Source: Phanerodontia chrysosporium (taxonomy: Eukaryota > Basidiomycota > Agaricomycetes > Polyporales > Phanerochaetaceae). From it: a stretch of DNA of 64,000 nt. Both the position numbers and the translations under genes were made by a program. The first letter of the stretch is position 1. Each line of letters opens with the position of its first letter. The notes beneath the pieces are model-generated. The model saw only the letters and a list, made by a program, of their open reading frames with translations, was not told where the DNA came from and searched no databases. Of the stretch, positions 56,985 to 64,000 are shown in pieces. The stretch lies in the NCBI GenBank assembly GCA_001910725.1, contig MJGA01000006.1, forward strand, positions 186,001 to 250,000. The letters are read 5' to 3'.

Positions 56985-59900
56985 TCACCAGAATGCACAC
57001 CTTAAACATCGAATGAGCAACAGGACACGTGCAGACCGTAGAAGATGACATACCAGCCAGAGAAACACTGGCAGAGATTTTCGAGAGAGGTCGCCTGTAT
57101 GATGAGCTTGTCGACTTGCGCCTGGACTGAGAGCACCTCGTCGGGATTGAAGTCGCGACCGGTCAGCTTGTGTTGCACGCGGTTGTACACCGCGAGCGCA
57201 CGATCATTCCGGATCTCTTGCGCCTCTGTTACAAAATGTCAGCATACAAGACACGGGCTAGCATGGTTTTACTGACCGTTGAAGATGTCGTTCTCGTCCG
57301 GTCGCATCCGGCGGTGAGCCCCTCCACCACCTTCCGCAGCAGAGCCAACCAGGTCGACGTTGCGATCGGGATTCATCACTGTTAGAATAATCGTTAGCGA
57401 ATGGCAGCGTTATGTGGCCTGGCAAACTCACGTTCGGCGCGACGACTATCGCCATCATGCTGGATGAGCCTCCATGTGATCAATGGATCGTACACGAAGG
57501 CCTCCAACACAGCCATCAAGGACTCCTTGTTATCGCGCAGCACCTTCATGCTGATCTCACAGGTCATTCTGAAGCTGCCCTCGATACCGCTGACCTGAAC
57601 CACAGTCAGTTGTATGCAAGAGCACCACGACGACCGCAGCGTACCTCCATCGCGTGCGTGAGCATCCTTGTCAGACGGAACGGAATCTTCTCGGGATACT
57701 TCTCTCGGTGCATTGCCACTTCGAAGCAGTCACCGAAGTCGATATGGACAACCTTGCCGGTGTGCCTCTGAAGCATGATGTTCGACGGGTGACGGTCGCC
57801 AAGACCCAGGATGTGTCCGACCATGCTGTTGACAGCGAGGGAGCGGGTGTATGTCGCGCGACGCTCGAGCCAGTGTTCGGAATTCGCACTCTTGAGCCAG
57901 AGGACACGGTACAGGTCCTGTCCGGTGGTGTTTTCCAGAGCATACTCGAACACTTCGACTTTTTGCAGGAGGATCAAGTCCTCGTAGTTGGGCGCCATCT
58001 GAGATACGATTCGTAAGTGACTCGTCTCATACGTGCGACGATAGGCATACCTGAAGCATGAGGCGGCGCTCGATGTCGATGAGCACTTTGCGAGAATCGC
58101 GGTACTCTTTGATGAGGACATGAAGGGTATCGCTGTCATTGACCCACCCCACCAGACCGGCTTGCGGAGCAAGTGGAATGACCGAGAAGCGCTGTATGTG
58201 CAGCCGTCTCTTAAAACAGTCCAGGTCTTCGTACAGCAGGTTGTTGACGAGACTGAAGAGTTGCATGACACGCTCATCCTGTCTAAGATCCTCATGGCCT
58301 GGTCGTGCGTCTGAGCTACATTCGAGAAAGAGACAAAATTGCAACACGAACCCTTCAAGAGGAAGTGGTAATCTTTGTGGTCACTACCCTTGAGCGCCAG
58401 CCGACGCGGTCGTTGCTTCGATGGAATAACGGTCAACTTGGGGACGAAGCTGGCGATGGTGACGATAGGCTTGCCAGCCTGGTACGTTCCTGGGACGGCC
58501 AGCTGAAGATTACGAGCCTTCAAGAGTTCAGGCGACACGAATTGCAAGTCTAGCGTCGTGAGGGTCTCCAGCTGTTTCTTGATCCTCGTGAAAACGCCAT
58601 AGTAAATTTCCCAGGCTCTTTCCAAGTCGCGAATCTCTCCATAAATACGATAGCGCCGGCAAGCTTCCCGAGCTTCAATGAGGTCTCTGCCGAAGACTTG
58701 GGCAAACGAGGTTTCGCGAGCAGTTTTCGGACCCTGTGAAAGGGTGAGCTTTGTGAGTCCTTAAGTACTTGGGATTGGACTCACCGCTTCCACCATATTG
58801 TGCAAAGGCTCTAGATGAGCGATCATACCGTCGGGATTGTGGTCGTTGAAGTAGTAGCGAGATGCTTCCTCAAGACCCTCGAACCATTGTTCGTGCCACA
58901 AGATGGCTACCCTAATGAGCTCTCGACTGACGATAAGTGCCTAGATTCTCGGTGAGGACGAGAGAACGCTCAAGAGACGTTATTGGACCTGCCTGTTCAA
59001 CAATAGTGGGGCTGTGTTCGCGCATGCGATCCATGATGTTCAACGCAGCTTGATGACGGCGCACACTGTTCGACTTTGACGCCACAGTAAGAGGGTAAAT
59101 CAGGGCTTGAGGGTGGTGTCTTCCAATGTCCGTAAGCAAGTGATTGATATTCCGGCGAATGTTCGCGTTTGGTGTCTGGATGCGAGCAATGATCTGTGTT
59201 GGCTGTCAGCATCGCTGGTGCATACGCGACGAACCACCTTGCACTCACCTGAGGTATGACCTCCAACCAAGTATCAATCTCGACGGTCGTGAAACCAGTC
59301 GCCATGGTATTGCTGACATCGTCGTGAGCACCGTATTTGAACCACAACGTTAACAGCCGCAGAATATCTTGCAAAGCGTTGGTACGTTGCAACGCAATTG
59401 ACCGGAAGAAGCCTATGACGACATCAGCAGCCGTGACGACCACTTGCAAGGTGAGCTCACCTTCCACAGCTTGAACAATATGTACGGCGAGGTCATCGCC
59501 GGGTATGTCCGACCTATCCTCCGTAAGCGACTCAAGGTACCCAACAACCTCAGTGTTCGCCAAGGCCCACGTATGCCACGCTTTGTACCACTTCGGATCG
59601 TAGTGCGTGGCGAGAAAGTACGAGTGCAGGATTTGCTTGATCGGCCGCTCGTCCCAGTCCCGATACAGAGCGACTTGCCACTGACCCTGCTTGAAGTAGC
59701 ACCGTGCAAGCAAGCGAGCCATGTCTTCCAGCTTGCTCTTCTGCACACCGTTCGGGGGCCGGTCCGTCTCCGGTCGTAGGTCATTCGCCATACTGGTCGT
59801 GAACTTCATCAGGTACCGCAAGCTCTCCTCGTGCTGGCCATTCGCCCACAGGAACTTCAAGTGCGCGTATACCACGTGTGGTGGCACACGTACGCCCTGG

Positions 59901-62900
59901 GGATCGTTCCTGTATTGTGCTTGTAGCTATGTTGTCTGTGAGCACTCGTGACATTTGTGCAGCAGGAGGCCTTACCCGCTCGGGCGACATCAAGGAGTCA
60001 AGCGCCTTCTCTGCCAAGAACATGCGGTCGTTCTTCCTGCACAGGTTGGCGAATCTGATCCAGGTGACCGAATCGTCGTCCGGATCGAGAACCAGGGAGC
60101 GGACTTGTAGCACACGCTGCCATACCTCCACGTCTGGCTGGCATCCCTGAAGCCTACATACCAAAAGTCAAAACGCGGCACGAGTGACGAAGAACAGACA
60201 ACCGCCTACCGCTTCATCCATGTCCGGCGTATCGACTGCTGTCGATCAGGCTGGTCGGCATTCTGCTTGTACAGAATGATCTCCTCCAGTTCTGAGAGCA
60301 TCTGCGCGCGCACCATGGTACTACATCGCCGCATCAGCATCGATCTGTTACGGTGTAGAGGACTGCTCACTTGTAGGCCCTGCCGTAGCTCTCACCAGCG
60401 AGTGAAGACAACTCCGGGTCGAGCATGTCCCGAGCCTTGGCAATCTGCGCCATGGCTTTCGCAAACTGGTTTTGGTGTACGGCGAGGATAGCACGGTAGA
60501 ACGGTCTGTCAGCAGAGTCGGGCTTCATGGTCGCGATGTAGTCGTCCATGGCATCCCAGTCCGTGAGAGACCACGCGGCGGCGGCAGCCAGCGGGGCCAT
60601 CTCTCGCCGATCCTCATGCGAGGCCTCGGGCCAGTGCTCCTCTATGCTCGCCATGAGCTGATCCCACTCGCCCAAGGCGTGCAAGCATTTCATCCTGCCG
60701 ATCGTGACCTCGGGCGAGTCCGGATCCTCCAGCGCCCTGCGCTCGTAGGTCTGCAGAGCTTCTTGCCACCTTCCAAGCCGCTCGTACCACTCCTCGTGCT
60801 TGCTGACGTCGTACTGCTCGCGGCAATGAGGAGCGTTCCCCAGCCGCGTCGTGCTGCTGGAGCTTCGAGTTGATGCTGATGAGGGACTCGATGATGCTGG
60901 GAGAGGTCTCGGTGAAGAACTCGAGCTCTTTGTAATGGAGTGCCTTTGCATAGGCATGGAACCTCATCGCGTACTCTCCGAGAGTGCTGTTGCTGATAGG
61001 CAGAGCCTTCTCTTCGTGTTCCATGAATTCGGCGAGGTCGAGCAGGCGATGCACCAGGTCTGGCGGTGCAGAGGGGTCGCTGATAGCGGTCTCGAGGGAT
61101 CGAACGAGGTCTTCCTGGACAGTATTGTCAAGACGATTTAAGCTTCGACCAGCGATCGAATACGTACCTGATATTGATTGTACAGCTCTCCCCAACATGA
61201 CAGAAACGCAGCGTTGAAGAGCTCCTTCGCCAGTGGAGTGTGGACATCGACAATGCTCATGCACGCACGCAAAGCATGCGAAGGCGACTCTCGCATGAAC
61301 TCCACTGACAGACGTTGCATCCATTCGATCCAATCTTCTCGAGTAGCCACCTGAGACACGTCCCAAGCTTGTTTGAGATGCTGCTGGTTGACCACCATCT
61401 TAGTAGCCTCTGCAGGGGGAGAAAACTCGGGAATGTCATTGCTCTTGCTGTGACCACAGTTAGCCAGACTAAATATTTGAAAAGCCACAAAAGAAAGAGA
61501 CGCACAGCAAGTCGAGCGGACCAGTGTCTTGTGGCAGATGCTCGCCACTCAAGAGCTTCGTGACGAGATTCTCATATCGAATGTGATTCATAGGATGTTT
61601 CGTAAGGGCCTAGCAAGGATGTTAAACCCTCTGCAATGGCTACTGTCGAAGCGCTTACCTTGTTGATCGTTGGTACAAAGATTGCAAAATCTGATCCCAG
61701 CTGCAACATGAGTGCGCACAAACAGTCCATCGACGCCTGTCGCAACTCGTTGTAAGGTTGGGCCAAGACCCTGACCAGCGGGTGAATGATGCGCGACGCA
61801 TGGTCCGAGAAGTTCACTCGGCGCGTGAGCCCTTCGATGGTTTGAATCGCCCGTTTCCGCAGAGGCAAAGGGCCGTCCTGCCGCTCGCACGTCTTCGTCA
61901 GGATGGGGACCACAAGCTGCAGGTACTCTTCGATGTTGGCGCCGAATGTGAGCAGCGCATCAAAGACCTTCATCTGCGTACTCGCGACCTTCTCCGTCAT
62001 GTCGAGGTCAAACACCTTCAGCAGCAACGGCAGGACATTCGGCAAGAACGGCTTGAACTCGGCATCCAGCGCCTTTCCCAGGGCCTCGACGAGCGAGGCA
62101 AGCGGGAGCTGAAGAGACTGGTTCTCCCACAGCTCGCTCACCAGCTCGAAGATGTCGATCGTGTACTTGCGTACATGCGTCTTGATGATCCCGACGAGAA
62201 TGGTGAGCTGCTCCAGGTGGAAGACTTGCACACGAGCAGACGACGTCCGCACGACCTCGGCAAAGGCTGGGATGATCTGAGGGTGAACGTCAGCGGTGCG
62301 ATCGCCAGCGAGAACGTCTGTAGACTCACTTGCGGGAGGAAGGAAACACACTTGAGACCCTGAGTCTTGAAGATGGACATGATCGCCTCGATGACCTTGT
62401 GGTGCTGGGATGTCAACGACTGGTCCTTGAGGATGCTGAGCAGCGCATTGATCGCGACAGTCTGGTAGTAATCGTCTGGGTTCTGAATCGTGCGCTGCAC
62501 AGAGAGCTGGCTCGCTGCGAGCTCAGTGGCCGCCGCTGCCGCCTCGTCTTCGGGTTTGCTCTAGGCAAAGGTCAGACGTCAGGGTTGGATGATGTGTGCC
62601 GCTACACATGAGGAAACGCACCCGCCGCTTGTACGGATCCAGTGCGCCCAAGATACCGAGTACCTTGATGACCTCCCGGCGCACGCCTGTGTCGGCTCTG
62701 TCCGCAGGATCCTGCTCAGGATTTGCAGCAGTTGAGGGTACTCGATCAGCGGCTGGATCACGTATCCAGTGCTCGAACAGACTTGTCCAAGAGTGTGCAG
62801 TGCGGCGTCCCGTTTCACCAGCGTCGGGTCTGTGAGACTCGTCATGATGACGCCCATCAAGTCTGGTACATGGGGCATGACGTCCTCCCGCCGATGCAAG

Positions 62901-64000
62901 CCAGTTCGCCGAGGGCCATGAGGACGTTCGCGGACACGGTGGGATTCGGGTCATTCGCCTTGGGCAGCAAGACACGCAGCATGGGGATCGCATACTGCTT
63001 GATCAACCGCTGCGTGGCGTTGATGAGCAGCGCAAGGATACGCGTGCACTCCTCCCGGTTGCGGCTGTCAAGCGAATCAGCAACGTCGCCGTTTCGCGAG
63101 AACTAGAGCACTTACACGGTGTTCGAGTACTCGAGCTCGGTCAAGAGCTGGATGAGCATCTTCCTAAGAGAGGGCATGACGTATGCGGGATTGTGCAGGG
63201 CAAGTCTGCCGATCAGACCACCGCGGTCAGCCTGTTCTCGAACACTTCGTCGTTGAGTGCAATGAACAGCGACCGCACGTTCTCTGCCTGCGAGAGGTGC
63301 TTGTCGAACCGTTCAGACAACGAGGACAGCACAACCTGGCGGATCTTCGGATCTGTGTGTGCATGTCAGACCGAGCTCATAAACTTCTGCACGTCATAGA
63401 GAGAAGTGCCCACCTGGATCGGCAACCGCGATCGTCAGCAGCTTGTCGACGACACCGCTGACAATCTCAATCGAGTGGTTGCTGGCCTGGTAGCATATCG
63501 GATCCCGGCTCAGGATCCGACAGCAGGTCATCGCCGCAGCTTGTCTGACGCCAGGGTGATCGTCCTCGAAAGGCAGCACGTCCTCGTTCAGGAATTCGCT
63601 CAGCGCATGTCCGCTAAAGTCGAACGTCCCCAGGGTATCCAGCGCGAGAATCAGCATCTCGGGCGTTCTTGAGACTTGGACACCCTGGCATCGTCGTCAG
63701 ATACAATCTCGCAGAAAAATAACGCGCTCACCTCTGGGATGCTGTTATCACGGGGCGCTGTGTCTCCCCGGAGCAGAGTTGGTGGGGCTCCCAACGGCTT
63801 GTACGGCTGCCCACTCAGTATATTCGACAGCAGGGTGAGAAGGCGTTCTGACAAACAAGCATCCATCAGTACGACGCCCCTGATTAGTGTTCACTAACGC
63901 TTGCCTTGGATAGTCTTCAGCAGCGGAGGGATATGACGAGCAATCGCGACCAGAGCTTCTCGCAGCGATTCGCTCAGACCATACGCAAACATCAGGTCCA
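56985..64000 (-). CDS. TOR1: TOR serine/threonine kinase, N-terminus beyond the right edge
   Basis: Target-of-rapamycin kinase, core of TORC1/TORC2. The visible part includes HEAT repeats (64000 to about 61500, for example [19 protein letters not shown]), the FAT domain (about 61400-58950; [16 protein letters not shown]), the FRB domain with [14 protein letters not shown] (the rapamycin-contact Ser is present), and the kinase with [12 protein letters not shown] (catalytic loop) and HIDFGDCF (DFG-like). FATC ends [13 protein letters not shown], the last four residues lying in a 16-base final exon (57000-56985). At least four frame breaks (near 62889, 62686, 60843 and 60822) each look like one missing base in G/C runs. 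Introns are short. At 63904 the donor is either GC-AG (giving IQER, as in the family) or a GT six bases on. The gene is convergent with the F-box-like gene. More than 2000 residues are visible. Confidence 0.95.

Overview
The window is nuclear DNA of a filamentous basidiomycete, most likely an agaricomycete of the polypore type. The evidence is short introns of about 50-60 bases in nearly every gene, GC-rich exons, and families typical of Agaricomycetes: UstYa/DUF3328 proteins, DUF6534 seven-helix proteins, But2-like secreted or membrane proteins, F-box-like paralogues, an atypical hydrophobin and a GPI-anchored aspartic protease. No bacterial, viral, transposon, rRNA or CRISPR signal was found.

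Left part (1-24 kb). A vacuolar CAX/Vnx1-type cation-H+ antiporter (cut by the left edge), a coiled-coil orphan, a small hydrophilic orphan and the CWF19-like splicing/debranching factor lie on the minus strand. At 10.5-15.8 kb there is a compact secretory group: a two-exon 53-residue secreted peptide with a Kex2-type Lys-Arg site, three UstYa-family genes and a But2-domain membrane protein. UstYa proteins act on Kex2-processed ribosomal peptides in ascomycete dikaritin pathways, so this group is a candidate RiPP locus; that role is inference. A GNAT acetyltransferase, a seven-helix membrane protein, glutathione reductase and NAD(P)HX epimerase follow.

Middle (24-49 kb). The replication gene POL12 is divergent from the epimerase gene. 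It is followed by a patchwork of paralogues: four F-box-like genes, four EHN-type epoxide hydrolases in two oppositely oriented tandem pairs (28.0-31.7 kb minus, 41.9-46.2 kb plus), two DUF6534 genes with a third relic, and a hydrophobin-like gene that has lost its first cysteine group.

Right part (49-64 kb). A small membrane ORF, a degenerate short-chain dehydrogenase, a small heat-shock protein, a GPI-anchored pepsin-like protease, another F-box-like gene, and a large C-terminal part of the TOR kinase (HEAT, FAT, FRB, kinase, FATC), which runs off the right edge.

A caution for every gene model: about 25 conserved exons are broken by what looks like one missing base, mostly in G/C runs, including in essential genes (TOR, CWF19, glutathione reductase). 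This pattern fits assembly or sequencing deletions better than mass pseudogenisation. At least three introns look like GC-AG introns.
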